DNA of 64,000 nt from contig OY970244.1 in the NCBI GenBank assembly GCA_963715485.1, positions 310,001 through 374,000 on the forward strand. The letters are read 5' to 3'. Under the pieces are notes generated by a model. That model was not told the DNA's origin, ran no database searches, and worked only from the letters and a program-made list of their open reading frames with translations. Of this stretch, positions 36,439 to 45,156 are shown piece after piece. Positions within the stretch are counted from its first letter, which is position 1. The number at the start of each line of letters is the position of its first letter. The DNA is from SG8-30 sp963715485 (lineage in GTDB: Bacteria > Pseudomonadota > Gammaproteobacteria > Steroidobacterales > Steroidobacteraceae). The position numbers and the translations under genes were made by a program.

Positions 36439-37377
36439 GTGACCGCTGGCCTGTCCGTCGTCTTTGCCGGCACCCCGGATTTCTCGGTGCCGGCGCTGGA
36501 GGCCATCGCCGCCTCCCGTCACCGGGTCGTGGCCGTCTACACCCAGCCGGACCGTCGCTCGGGCCGCGGCCTGAAGGTCGAGCCCGGGCCCGTGCGCCGC
36601 ACGGCCGAGGCGCTTGGCATTCCGGTCGAGCAGCCGTCCACCCTCAAGGATCCCGGGGCGCAGTCCGGCCTGGCGGCCCGGCGACCGGACGTGATGGTGG
36701 TGGTGGCCTATGGCCTGATCCTGCCGCAGGCGGTGCTCGACATTCCGCGCCTCGGCTGCCTGAACATCCACGCCTCGCTGCTGCCCCGCTGGCGCGGCGC
36801 GGCACCGATCCAGCGTGCCCTCGCCGCCGGCGACCGGCAGACCGGCATCACCATCATGCGCATGGAGGCCGGGCTCGACACCGGCCCGATGCTGTCGCAG
36901 GAACCCATCGAGATCGACGCCGGGGAGACCGGCGGCTCGCTGCACGACCGGCTGGCGAAGCTCGGCGCACGGATGATCGTCGCGGCGCTCGACGGCCTCG
37001 AGGCCGGCAGCGCGCAGTTCGTGGCGCAGGACGACAGCCTGGCCACCTATGCGAAGAAGCTGTCCAAGGAGGAAGCCCTCCTCGACTGGTCGCAACCGGC
37101 CGCGGTGCTGGAGAGGCAGGTCCGCGCGTTCGATCCCTGGCCGGTGGCCGAGACCCGTCTCGACGGCCAGCAGCTGCGGATCTGGGCCGCCCACGCCGCG
37201 GTTGCGGCGGAATCCGGGCCGCCCGGCACGGTCCTGGCCAGCGACGCCCGCGGCATCACGGTCGCTGCCGGCGAAGGCGTGCTGGTCCTCGACCGCGTGC
37301 AGCTGCCCGGCAAGCGGCCTGTCACCGGCGCGGATCTCGCCCGGGCGCGGCCGCTGGCCGGCAACGTGCTCGGCTGA
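36439..37377 (+). CDS. fmt: Methionyl-tRNA formyltransferase
   Basis: A 312-residue enzyme with GTG start. It begins VVFAGTPDFSVPALEAI. The catalytic segment is NIHASLLPRWRGAAPIQRA, with TGITIMRMEAGLDTGPML and the C-terminal OB-like domain (PWPVAETRLDGQQLRIW). It formylates initiator Met-tRNA using 10-formyl-THF. It sits between def and rsmB, same strand and closely spaced. Confidence 0.96.
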   Translation: MTAGLSVVFAGTPDFSVPALEAIAASRHRVVAVYTQPDRRSGRGLKVEPGPVRRTAEALGIPVEQPSTLKDPGAQSGLAARRPDVMVVVAYGLILPQAVLDIPRLGCLNIHASLLPRWRGAAPIQRALAAGDRQTGITIMRMEAGLDTGPMLSQEPIEIDAGETGGSLHDRLAKLGARMIVAALDGLEAGSAQFVAQDDSLATYAKKLSKEEALLDWSQPAAVLERQVRAFDPWPVAETRLDGQQLRIWAAHAAVAAESGPPGTVLASDARGITVAAGEGVLVLDRVQLPGKRPVTGADLARARPLAGNVLG

Positions 37378-37388
37378 GGCGCACGACA

Positions 37389-38744
37389 TGCCTCATCCCG
37401 GGGGGGCGCCCCCAAGGAACAGCCCGCCCGCCCTGCGGGCCGCCGCCGCGCGTGCCGTGCTGGCGGTCGCTCGCGATGGCCGGTCGCTGGAAGATGCCCT
37501 GGCCGCGGCCCGCCTCGGCGCAGGGCGACCGTCCGACCGTGCAGTCCCTGGCCTGGGGCACGGTCCGCTGGATCCCCGAACTCGAGGCCTGCCTTCGCCT
37601 GCTGTCCTCGCGCCCGCCGGAGGAACTGGACCCTGCGCTGCGTGCCCTGCTGCTGGTCGGCCTGTACCAGCTGGCGCACGGCGAAACCCCGCCCCATGCC
37701 GCGGTGGCCGAGACGGTCGAGGCCACGCGCGCGCTGCAGCGGCCGCGTGCGGCAGGGTTCGTCAACGCGGTGTCTGCGGCGCTTCCAGCGCGAGCGACAG
37801 GAGATCCTCGATCGCGCCCACCGCGAGCCGGAGGCACGCTTCGCTCACCCGGCCTGGCTGGTCGACGCCTTCTGCCGGGACTGGCCCGACGACTGCGAGG
37901 CCATGCTCGCCGCCGGCAACCGCCAGCCGCCGATGTGGCTGCGCGTCAATGTCCGGCGCACCGGCGCGGCGGCCTATGTGCGGCGCCTGGGGGAGGCCGG
38001 CCTCGAGGCCCAGGCCTGCGACTTCGCCCCGGAAGCGCTGCGGCTGGCGCGGCCGGTGGACGTCATGCGCCTGCCCGGCTTCGCCGAGGGGGACGTGTCG
38101 GTGCAGGATGCGGCGGCGCAGCTGGCCGCGCGGTTGCTCGGTGCCGGGCCAGGCATGCGGGTGCTGGATGCCTGCGCCGCGCCCGGCGGCAAGGCCTGCC
38201 ACCTGCTGGAACTGCACCCGGACCTCGGCGGACTGGTGGCGCTATGGACGTGGACGAGGCCCGCAACCGGCGGGTGCGTGACAACCTCGCACGCGGCGGA
38301 CTCGAGGCGGCGGTCGTCACCGCGGATGCAACCGAGCCTGCGGCCTGGTGGGACGGCCGGCCCTTCGATCGCGTGTTGCTCGACGCGCCGTGCTCGGGCA
38401 CGGGCGTGATCCGCCGCCACCCGGACATCAAGTTGTTGCGCCGGCCCGGGGACGTGGCCGCGTTCGCGACGCGCCAGCGCGAACTGCTCGATGCCCTCTG
38501 GACCGTCCTCGCTCCCGGCGGAAGGCTGCTCTACGCCACCTGCTCGGTCCTCGAGGCGGAGAACGCCGGCGTCGTGGAGCCCTTCCTGCGCGATACGCCC
38601 GGAGCGGTCGACGTGACGGAATCTGCTAGGCTTTTCCTGCCTGCCCAGCCGCCCGCGAGGGCGCCAGGGACAGGACTGGCGCTGCCCACGGGCGGGGCCG
38701 ACACCGACGGGTTCTATTACGCCTGCCTCGAACGGCGGGCCTGA
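37389..38744 (+). CDS. rsmB: 16S rRNA m5C967 methyltransferase RsmB (three frame breaks)
   Basis: Homology is continuous but spread over frames, with breaks near 37515, 37775 and 38245. The N-terminal NusB-like region (RAAAARAVLAVARDGRSL, then ELDPALRALLLVGLYQL) is followed by the SAM domain with VLDACAAPGGKACHLLEL. The catalytic cysteines are in DAPCSGTGVIRRHPDIK and LYATCSVLEAEN. It methylates C967 of 16S rRNA. Three frame changes with no lost motif are best explained by assembly indels rather than decay. ATG 37389 follows fmt closely. Confidence 0.88.
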   Translation, partial: CLIPGGRPQGTARPPCGPPPRVPCWRSLAMAGRWKMPWPRPASAQGDRPTVQSLAWGTVRWIPELEACLRLLSSRPPEELDPALRALLLVGLYQLAHGETPPHAAVAETVEATRALQRPRAAGFVNAVSAALPARATGDPRSRPPRAGGTLRSPGLAGRRLLPGLARRLRGHARRRQPPAADVAARQCPAHRRGGLCAAPGGGRPRGPGLRLRPGSAAAGAAGGRHAPARLRRGGRVGAGCGGAAGRAVARCRARHAGAGCLRRARRQGLPPAGTAPGPRRTGGAMDVDEARNRRVRDNLARGGLEAAVVTADATEPAAWWDGRPFDRVLLDAPCSGTGVIRRHPDIKLLRRPGDVAAFATRQRELLDALWTVLAPGGRLLYATCSVLEAENAGVVEPFLRDTPGAVDVTESARLFLPAQPPARAPGTGLALPTGGADTDGFYYACLERRA

Positions 38745-38746
38745 GG

Positions 38747-39336
38747 GTGGAGCGAGTGCGGGCCACGAGGCGGCTGCAGGGAGGACTTCCGCGCTGGGCC
38801 TTGCTGTGGCTGGGAGCCCTGCTGGCCTGCGTCGCCGTGTGCGGCCGATGCCCGCTTCGAGATCCGCAACGCCTTCGCCGAGCCGGTGGACGGCGTCTGG
38901 CAGCTGAACGCCAACATCGACCTCGGGCTGTCGGAAGCGGCCCTGGAGGCCGTGCAGGAAGGCATTCCCCTCACGCTGGTGGCCGAGATCGAGGTCTCGC
39001 GCGAGCGTCGCTTCCTGCCCGACGCCGGGGTCGCCGAGCTGGAGCAGCGCTGGCGGCTGGCCTACGACGCGCTGTCCGAGCGCTACGTCGTGACCAACCG
39101 CAACAGCGGTGCCCAGGCCACGTTCCCGACCCTGGAGGAGGCACTCGCCTCGCTCTCGGCAGTCCGTAACCTGCCGATGATCGACGCCGACCTGCTGGAA
39201 GCCGGACGTCGCCACGAGGTCAGCCTGCGCGCGACGATGGAGATCGGCGGCCTGCCCGGACGCGGTGAAGATGCTGATCTTCTGGCGCGACTGGAGCCGG
39301 TCCACCGACTGGTACACCTGGAGCATCCGGCCATGA
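38747..39336 (+). CDS. DUF4390 family protein (two frame breaks)
   Basis: A GTG start right after rsmB gives a hydrophobic leader (WALLWLGALLACVAV), then, after a break near 38845, ADARFEIRNAFAEPVDGVWQLNANIDLGLS, and after another near 39260, VKMLIFWRDWSRSTDWYTWSIRP. This is the pattern of DUF4390, an exported protein usually encoded between rsmB and ntrY. Its stop overlaps the ntrY start as ATGA. Function is unknown; its conserved position suggests a link to the NtrYX-type sensor. Confidence 0.75.
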
Positions 39337-41552
39337 ACCGCCGCTGGCTGCCGCTGGTGATCGGGCTCGGCATCGTCGCCTGGGTGGTCGCGCTCGCGAT
39401 GCTCGCCGTGACCACGCGCGACTCGGAGGAGTTCGGCCGCCTGCAGCCGTGGATCCTGATGGTGAACGCGGCAGGCGTGCTGGTGCTGCTGTCGCTGCTC
39501 ATCGGCCGGTTCGCCGACCTGATCCGCGAGCGGCGGCAGCAGGTGCCCGGCTCGCGCCTGCGCACGCAGTCGGTGCTGATGCTCAGCGCGCTCGTGCTGG
39601 CGCCGCTGCTGCTGGTGTTCACCTTCTCGGTGCTCTTCCTGACCCGCGGCATCGACAGCTGGTTCCACGTCGAGGTGCGCCAGGGCCTGACGGACGCGCT
39701 GGGCCTGTCGCGCGCCGCCCTCGACCTGCGGATGCGCGAGTACCTGGAGCGCACGGAGCGGATCGCCGACGACCTCGAGTACGAGCACTCCTCGAGCCTG
39801 TTTTCGGCGCTCGACGACCACCGCCGCCTGGCCGACGCGCAGGAGCTGATGGTGGTCTCTGCCGGGGGCACCCTCGAGGCCTACGCGGCTGCCGGCTTCC
39901 TCGACGGCCTGCCGCCGAGCCCCCCGGACGAGGCGCTGCTGCAGGCGCGCCGCGGCCAGCCGTACGTGAGCCTCGACCCCCTCGCCAGCGGCGGCTACAT
40001 GATCCGCTCGGCGGTCGCGATGGGGACGGAGAGCAGCCTGCAGGGCAGGCGCGTGATGGTCGCCACCTATCCGGTGCCGCAGCGACTCGCCGACCTGGCC
40101 GAGGCCGTGCAGGGGGCCTACCAGCAGTATGGCCGGCTGTCCTACCTGCGCGAGCCGCTCAAGATCAGCTTCGTGCTCACGCTGTCGCTGGTGCTGCTGA
40201 TGGCGCTGCTGGCGGCCGTCTACGGCGCGTTCTTCTTCTCCGATCGCCTCGTGCAGCCGGTGCAGGACCTGATCGGCGCGACGCGCGCGGTCGCCAAGGG
40301 CGACTTCGGCACGCGGGTGGCCCGCGCCTCGCGCGACGAGATCGGCTACCTCGTGACGTCCTTCAACGAGATGACCAAGCACCTCGCGCGGGCCCGCGCC
40401 GAGGCGGATGCCAGCCGCCAGGAGGTGGAGAGCGAGCGGGCCGGCCTGGCCGTCATCCTGGCGCGCCTGTCGACCGGCGTCGTCTCGCTCGAGCCCGACC
40501 TGACCATCCGCGTCGCCAATCACGCGGCGGGCGACATCCTCGGCGTCGACCTGCAGGCCCGCGCGGGCGAGCCGCTCGAGGCCGTGGCCGCGGAGCATCC
40601 GCTGGTGGCGCAACTGTTCGCCATCATCCAGCCTCACGTGGCGGCGGGCCAGACCGAGTGGCGCGAGCAGGTGACGCTGCGCGACGAGTCCGCGCGTCTG
40701 GAGCTGATGTGCGCCTGCACCGCGTTGCCCGGCGAGGGCGACGAGGCGCCGGGCCTGGTGCTGGTGTTCGACGACATCACGCAGCTGCTTCACGCGCAGC
40801 GCGAGGCGGCCTGGGGCGAGGTGGCCCGCCGGCTTGCGCACGAGATCAAGAACCCGCTGACGCCGATCCAGCTGTCGGCGGAGCGCGTGCGGCGGCGACT
40901 GCTGGGGAGCCTGACGGAGCGCGATGCCGAGGTGCTCGACCGCGCCACGCACACCATCGTGCAGCAGGTCGAGGCCATGAAGCAGATGGTCAACGCCTTC
41001 AGCGAGTATGCCCGCGCGCCGGCAGTGCAGCTGCTGACCTGCGACGTGAACCGGCTTGCTCGCGAGGCCGCCGACCTGTATCACGTGCAGGATGCCCGGG
41101 TGCGCTTCGACCTCGACCTCGACCCCGAGGGCGCACTCGTCGAAGCGGACCGCGGCCGCATCCGCCAGGTCCTGAACAACCTGCTGACCAACTCGCTCGA
41201 GGCGCTGGAAGGGCGCGATGATCCGCGCGTCGCCATCACCACCCGCCGGATGCAGGCGCCCGGCGCGGACTTCGTCGAGCTGACCGTGGCGGACAACGGC
41301 CCTGGCTTCCAGCGGGAGCTGGCCGGGCAGATGTTCGACCCGTATGTGACCAGCAAGCCCAAGGGCACGGGACTCGGGCTTGCGATCGTCAGGAAGATCG
41401 TCGAGGAGCACGGCGGGCGGATCGAGGCCGACAACGACCCCGCCGGTGGCGCACTCGTCCGAGTCTGGCTGCCCGTCGACGAGGCTTCGCGCGGCGCGAC
41501 GGTACCGCGACCGCAGAGGCGGCTGCAAGAGCCCAGGAGAGAACACGCATGA
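39333..41552 (+). CDS. NtrY-like membrane sensor histidine kinase
   Basis: About 739 residues. There are two N-terminal helices, then a third helix plus an extracytoplasmic sensing region (about 110-270) and a fourth helix (FVLTLSLVLLMALLAAVYGAF). A HAMP domain (DRLVQPVQDLIGATRAVAKGDFG), a PAS domain, the His-box ARRLAHEIKNPLTPIQLSAERV and an ATPase domain with N (NNLLTNSLEAL), G1 (DNGPGF) and G2 (GTGLGLAI) motifs follow. It is the cognate kinase for the regulator encoded 4 bp downstream by ATGA overlap. The signal is unknown; redox, nitrogen or envelope cues are suggested for the family. Confidence 0.9.
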   Translation: MNRRWLPLVIGLGIVAWVVALAMLAVTTRDSEEFGRLQPWILMVNAAGVLVLLSLLIGRFADLIRERRQQVPGSRLRTQSVLMLSALVLAPLLLVFTFSVLFLTRGIDSWFHVEVRQGLTDALGLSRAALDLRMREYLERTERIADDLEYEHSSSLFSALDDHRRLADAQELMVVSAGGTLEAYAAAGFLDGLPPSPPDEALLQARRGQPYVSLDPLASGGYMIRSAVAMGTESSLQGRRVMVATYPVPQRLADLAEAVQGAYQQYGRLSYLREPLKISFVLTLSLVLLMALLAAVYGAFFFSDRLVQPVQDLIGATRAVAKGDFGTRVARASRDEIGYLVTSFNEMTKHLARARAEADASRQEVESERAGLAVILARLSTGVVSLEPDLTIRVANHAAGDILGVDLQARAGEPLEAVAAEHPLVAQLFAIIQPHVAAGQTEWREQVTLRDESARLELMCACTALPGEGDEAPGLVLVFDDITQLLHAQREAAWGEVARRLAHEIKNPLTPIQLSAERVRRRLLGSLTERDAEVLDRATHTIVQQVEAMKQMVNAFSEYARAPAVQLLTCDVNRLAREAADLYHVQDARVRFDLDLDPEGALVEADRGRIRQVLNNLLTNSLEALEGRDDPRVAITTRRMQAPGADFVELTVADNGPGFQRELAGQMFDPYVTSKPKGTGLGLAIVRKIVEEHGGRIEADNDPAGGALVRVWLPVDEASRGATVPRPQRRLQEPRREHA

Positions 41553-42910
41553 GCTCAGTGAAGATCCTCGTCGTGGACGACGAGTCGGACATCCGGGAGA
41601 CGTTGCGGGAGGTCCTGGGTGACGAAGGGTACGAGGTCGAGGTGGCCGCCAACGCCGCCGAGGCGCGCGCCGCACGTGCGCGCCAGGAACCGGACCTGGT
41701 GCTGCTCGACATCTGGATGCCGGACACGGACGGCATTTCCCTGCTGCGCGAGTGGTCCGATGCGAACCAGCTGCGCTTCCCGGTGGTCATGCTCTCCGGC
41801 CATGGCACGGTCGAGACCGCCGTGGAGGCGACCCGTCTCGGCGCCTTCGACTTCGTCGAGAAGCCGCTGTCGCTGGCAAAGCTGCTGCGCACCGTCGAGA
41901 AAGCACTCGAGGCCGCGCGGCGCAAGCGGCAGACGCAGCGCATCCTGATCCCGCCGCTGGTGGCGCCTGTCGGCAAGAGCCGCAACATGAAGCAGCTGCG
42001 CGAGCAGGTGCAGCAGGTCGCCGCCCACGACGCGCCGGTGCTGTTCATCGGCGAGATCGGCACCGGCCGCGAGGCGTTCGCCCGCTACCTCCATTCCCTC
42101 AGCCCGCGCTCCACCGCGCCCTTCGTGGTCGTCACCTGCGCAAGCCTGATGGACGATCCTTCGGCGGCGGCGCTGCGTGGCCGCGAGCGTGACGGGCAGA
42201 CGGAGCCGGGCTTGTATGACGAGGCCGACGGCGGCACGCTGCTGCTCAACGGCATGGAGGACATGCCGGAGTCGATCCAGCGCGCCCTCCACGCGGACCT
42301 GGAGAACGGCGGTTACACGCGTGTCGGCGGCACGGAGCGGATCCCGTTCCGCATGCGTTTCGTGGCGACCGCCAAGCCGGGCATCGAGTCACGCACCGAC
42401 AACGTGGTGCGGCCGGACCTGGTGTCGCACCTGAACGTCATCACGCTGCGCATTCCGCCGCTGCGCGACTACGCCGAGGATGTCCCGGACCTGCTGCGCC
42501 ACTACGTGGACCGGCTGGTGGACGAGGAGAGCCTCTCCTTCCGGCGCTTCAGCGTCGCCGCGCAGAACCGCCTGCGCAACTACCCGTGGCCGGGGAACGT
42601 GCGGGAGCTCCGCAACCTCGTGCAGCGGCTGCTGATCGTCGGCGGCTCCGAGGAGATCGGTCTCGAGGAGATCGAGCGGGAACTCGCGGTGCAGCAGACG
42701 GCGGACGAGCCGCTGGTGAAGCAGGACCTGCTGGCGCTGCCGCTGCGCGAGGCCCGCGAGGCGTTCGAGCGTGCCTACCTGCTGCAGCAGCTGATGCTCT
42801 GCAACGGCAAGGTCGGGCAGCTGGCCAAGCGCGTCGGCATGGAGCGCACGCACCTGTACCGCAAGCTGCGCTCGCTGGGCGTGGACTTCCGGCAGATCAG
42901 CGACGACTGA
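41549..42910 (+). CDS. NtrX-like response regulator with degenerate AAA+ domain
   Basis: About 453 residues. The receiver domain (ILVVDDESDIRETL, phospho-acceptor Asp54 in LLDIWMPD, conserved Lys in FVEKPLS) is intact. The central AAA+ domain departs from sigma54 activators: Walker A is GEIGTGREA instead of GESGTGKE, the GAFTGA loop is missing, and Walker B reads LLLNGMEDM instead of LFLDEIGDM. The Fis-type HTH (LCNGKVGQLAKRVGMERTHLYRKLRSLG) is complete. It is thus likely a phosphorylation-dependent DNA-binding regulator working without sigma54. It is coupled to the kinase upstream. Confidence 0.88.
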   Translation: MSSVKILVVDDESDIRETLREVLGDEGYEVEVAANAAEARAARARQEPDLVLLDIWMPDTDGISLLREWSDANQLRFPVVMLSGHGTVETAVEATRLGAFDFVEKPLSLAKLLRTVEKALEAARRKRQTQRILIPPLVAPVGKSRNMKQLREQVQQVAAHDAPVLFIGEIGTGREAFARYLHSLSPRSTAPFVVVTCASLMDDPSAAALRGRERDGQTEPGLYDEADGGTLLLNGMEDMPESIQRALHADLENGGYTRVGGTERIPFRMRFVATAKPGIESRTDNVVRPDLVSHLNVITLRIPPLRDYAEDVPDLLRHYVDRLVDEESLSFRRFSVAAQNRLRNYPWPGNVRELRNLVQRLLIVGGSEEIGLEEIERELAVQQTADEPLVKQDLLALPLREAREAFERAYLLQQLMLCNGKVGQLAKRVGMERTHLYRKLRSLGVDFRQISDD

Positions 42911-42961
42911 CGGCCCGGTCCGGGCACCAGGATCATCGACGGCATCCCGTCCTCGAGAGTC

Positions 42962-43493
42962 GTGATGCAGGTCCCGCCCGAGATACGCGAGAGCACGCCA
43001 TCGGACGTCCCGGCGATCGAGTCGCTCTATCCGCGGGCGTTCCCGGAGGAGGACCTGCTCTGGCTGGTGCGCGACCTGCTGGTCGATGAAGGCGCCAGGG
43101 TTTCGCTCGTGGCCTGCGTCGACGGGCAGGTCGTCGGGCACGCCATCTTCACGAGCTGCGGCGTGTCCGGGCAACGCGTCAAGGCGGCCCTGCTCGGACC
43201 GGTCGCCGTCGAACCGAGCCTGGCAGCGACGCGGCATCGGGCGCGCCATCGTGGACGCGGGCATGAAGCGGCTGGAGGAATCCGGCGTGGACCTGGTCTG
43301 CGTGCTGGGCGATCCCGCCTACTACCGGCGCCTCGGCTTCGCGCCGGAGAGACACGTGGCGCCACCGTATCCCTTGCCCGGGGAGTGGGCCGGCGCATGG
43401 CAGTCGCAGCACCCGTCGGGCGCCGCCGTGCCGCAGCCGGGGACATTGATCGTCCCTGCGCAGTGGCGCCGACCGGCGTTGTGGGCGCCCTGA
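42962..43493 (+). CDS. GNAT-family N-acetyltransferase (one frame break)
   Basis: The first part (EIRESTPSDVPAIESLYPRAFPEEDL, VSLVACVDGQVVGHAIFTSC, LLGPVAVEPS) and the second (RGIGRAIVDAGMKRLEESGVDLVCVLGDPAYYRRLGF) are in different frames, joined near 43230. The GIGRAIV segment is the acetyl-CoA-binding motif A, and LGDPAYYRRLGF is typical of the YhbS/EmrK-type GNATs. Substrate is unknown. Starts at GTG 42962 or ATG 42965, 50 bp after the ntrX-like gene. Confidence 0.8.
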
Positions 43494-43509
43494 GGCGGCG
43501 AATTTTCGT

Positions 43510-43528
43510 GTAGGACAACGTCTCCTAC
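43510..43528. promoter_or_regulatory. Inverted repeat GTAGGA/TCCTAC
   Basis: GTAGGA (43510-43515) and TCCTAC (43523-43528) form a 6-bp dyad with a 7-bp spacer. It opens a 340-bp gene-free gap (43494-43836). It may be a regulator site or a small hairpin. Apart from this and the promoter below I see no gene in the gap; two short ORFs there lack good codon structure. Confidence 0.35.
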
Positions 43529-43727
43529 GCGGATTCACCTGATTCGAATTCGCGCGTCCGGTTTCGGATCCATCGACATGGGCTTCTACACGGATGCGAT
43601 TCCTGGCAATCCGTACTTCGAGCTGTACTACGTGCCGGGGTCTGCTTTTCTCGCGGTGGCTCGAGACCCTTCTCCGGTCTCCTGTGGCAATGCAGCAGGA
43701 AGCCGGCCGCCTGCCCGCTGCAAGCGT

Positions 43728-43781
43728 TGCGGATCAGGTCATGGTGCCTATACTGCGGCACGGGTCCCGCACAGCGGGACT
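43728..43781 (+). promoter_or_regulatory. Promoter-like TTGCGG-16-TATACT and 5' leader hairpin
   Basis: The -35 TTGCGG (43728-43733) and -10 TATACT (43750-43755) are 16 bp apart, pointing to the exported protein gene at 43837. A perfect 7-bp hairpin GTCCCGC/GCGGGAC (43765-43771 and 43775-43781) lies in the resulting leader. Confidence 0.5.
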
Positions 43782-43836
43782 TCCGGAATAACTCCAAGAA
43801 AGCACGCGCAACGGCGCCACGAGTGGGGGAAACGAG

Positions 43837-44527
43837 ATGATGAAAGCCACAATCCTGTCCGTCCTGGCCGCGACAGCCATGTTGTTCGCAGCCATGCCGG
43901 CTCACGCGGACAAGTTCGAGGCGGTGCACGCCATCGACTACCCGGATTCCCGCCGCGCCCAGGCCGCGATCGATGAATTGATGAATGACCCGGCCATGAA
44001 GGGCGCCAAGCTGACGCTGTACGCGCGCGATTTCGGTGGCGGGCCGGCCTCGCACCTCGTCGTGGAGGACTTCGACAGCTACGCCGAGTACATGGACTCG
44101 ACGGCCAAGCGCCTGGCCAGCCCGGGCTGGACCCGGTACGTGCTCGAGACGCATGTGGACACGCACTACAAGGGCAGCAACCTCGTGATGGTGGTCGATG
44201 ACCACGGCGCGTCGCGGCGCAGCGCCGGCTACCTGGCGGCCTTCCGAGTCAACGCAAGCGATCCGGCGGCCTACCGTGAGGCGATCGCCGGCCTCAATCG
44301 CGGGGTGGGCAACCCCGGCGTGCTTCGGCTGGTCGCCTTTCGTACCGGCGGCATGGATGCGACCCATGCCGTCCTGGTCGGCGGGTCCGACTTCAAGACC
44401 GTGAACGAGTATCTCGACAAGCTGTTTGCGAGCGACACCTTCGCGAAGTTTGCCGCGAAGGTGGGTCCCGACCCGCAAGATGGTCGGGGTCGAGATGTAC
44501 CGGCGCGTGGCAAGCTGGGGAAATTGA
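43837..44527 (+). CDS. Exported protein of unknown function with two similar halves (one frame break)
   Basis: About 229 residues. The signal peptide (MMKATILSVLAATAMLFAAMPAHA) precedes two roughly equivalent alpha/beta segments, each starting with a strand (KFEAVHAIDY; NLVMVVDDHG) and holding an Asp-rich helix. A dimeric ferredoxin-like fold is conceivable. The frame changes near 44470, and the better C-terminus reads TRKMVGVEMYRRVASWGN with TGA at 44525. I do not recognise the family. It has its own promoter-like site and a GC-rich hairpin after it, so it is likely monocistronic. Confidence 0.65.
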
Positions 44528-44577
44528 CGCTTCGGGTCCCGGCTGCAACCGGGACTCACAGGCGCTCCGCAGACGAC

Positions 44578-44604
44578 GGAGCCCCGGCCACGCGCCGGGG
44601 CTCC
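44578..44604. terminator. GC-rich hairpin between the exported-protein gene and the SPOR gene
   Basis: A perfect 10-bp stem GGAGCCCCGG (44578-44587) and CCGGGGCTCC (44595-44604) with a 7-nt loop, between convergent genes. There is no T-tract, so termination efficiency is uncertain. Confidence 0.55.
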
Positions 44605-44615
44605 GGAGCGGCCGT

Positions 44616-45156
44616 TCAGTCGCCGACGCGGATCACCAGCACGTCCATCTCGGCCTCGCGCAGCCGCTCGCGGACGTCGTTGAGTTGCTTCAGGTCGGTG
44701 ATCGGCCCGACGCGCACGCGATGCCAGGTGTCTGCATCCACCGAGACCCGCTGCACCTTCGACTCGATGCCCTGCAGCGCCAGCTGGGCGCGGACCCGGT
44801 CGGCTTCCTTGAAGTCCTTGTAGGACCCGACCTGCAGCACGTAGGCGCCTTCCTTGCGCACTTCCGCGGCCGGCGCGTCGCGCAACACGTCGCGATCCTT
44901 CTCCGGGACCACCACCTCGAAGTTCGGCAGCATCTCGTAGAAGTCGTAGCGCGTCTCCGGCTCGGCCGGGGCCTCGCTCTCGCGCGAGGAGGCGGGCGGT
45001 GGCGATGGCTGACGGGGCCGGTTCCTCGCCCTCGCGGTTCAGCAGGTACAGGCCGACGCCGATGCCGAGGCCGGCGAGCAGGCCGATGGTCAGCCCGGTC
45101 CACCCGGAAAAGGGACCGTTGCGCTGTCGCCGGCGCTTGTAGTCGCGGGAACTCAT
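44616..45156 (-). CDS. FtsN-like SPOR-domain protein (one frame break)
   Basis: About 180 residues. A short cytosolic basic segment (SSRDYKRRRQRN) precedes one membrane helix (LTIGLLAGLGIGVGLYLL), a linker and a C-terminal SPOR domain (YVLQVGSYKDFKEADRVRAQLALQGI, RVRVGPITDLKQLNDVRERL) that binds denuded peptidoglycan at the septum. The frame changes near 44990 in the linker. Its ATG overlaps the argS stop (TGATGA). The argS-ftsN pairing is common in gammaproteobacteria. It is inferred to be an FtsN-type division or cell-wall protein. Confidence 0.82.

Noticed and set aside
37389..38744. rsmB as a true pseudogene
   Set aside because: All catalytic motifs persist across three frame changes and neighbouring core genes show the same pattern, which points to assembly indels.
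37974..41675. A 1233-codon open frame on the minus strand opposite rsmB, DUF4390 and ntrY
   Set aside because: It is antisense to clear conserved domains, is Arg/His/Gln-rich with no recognisable motif, and is a usual artefact of very GC-rich sequence.
43530..43570. A tRNA T-arm-like stretch (GATTCGAATTCG)
   Set aside because: No acceptor, D or anticodon stems can be formed around it.
43594..43791. Short ORFs in the gap before the exported protein (for example at 43578 and 43594)
   Set aside because: No good ribosome-binding site, no family resemblance, and they overlap the promoter-like site.
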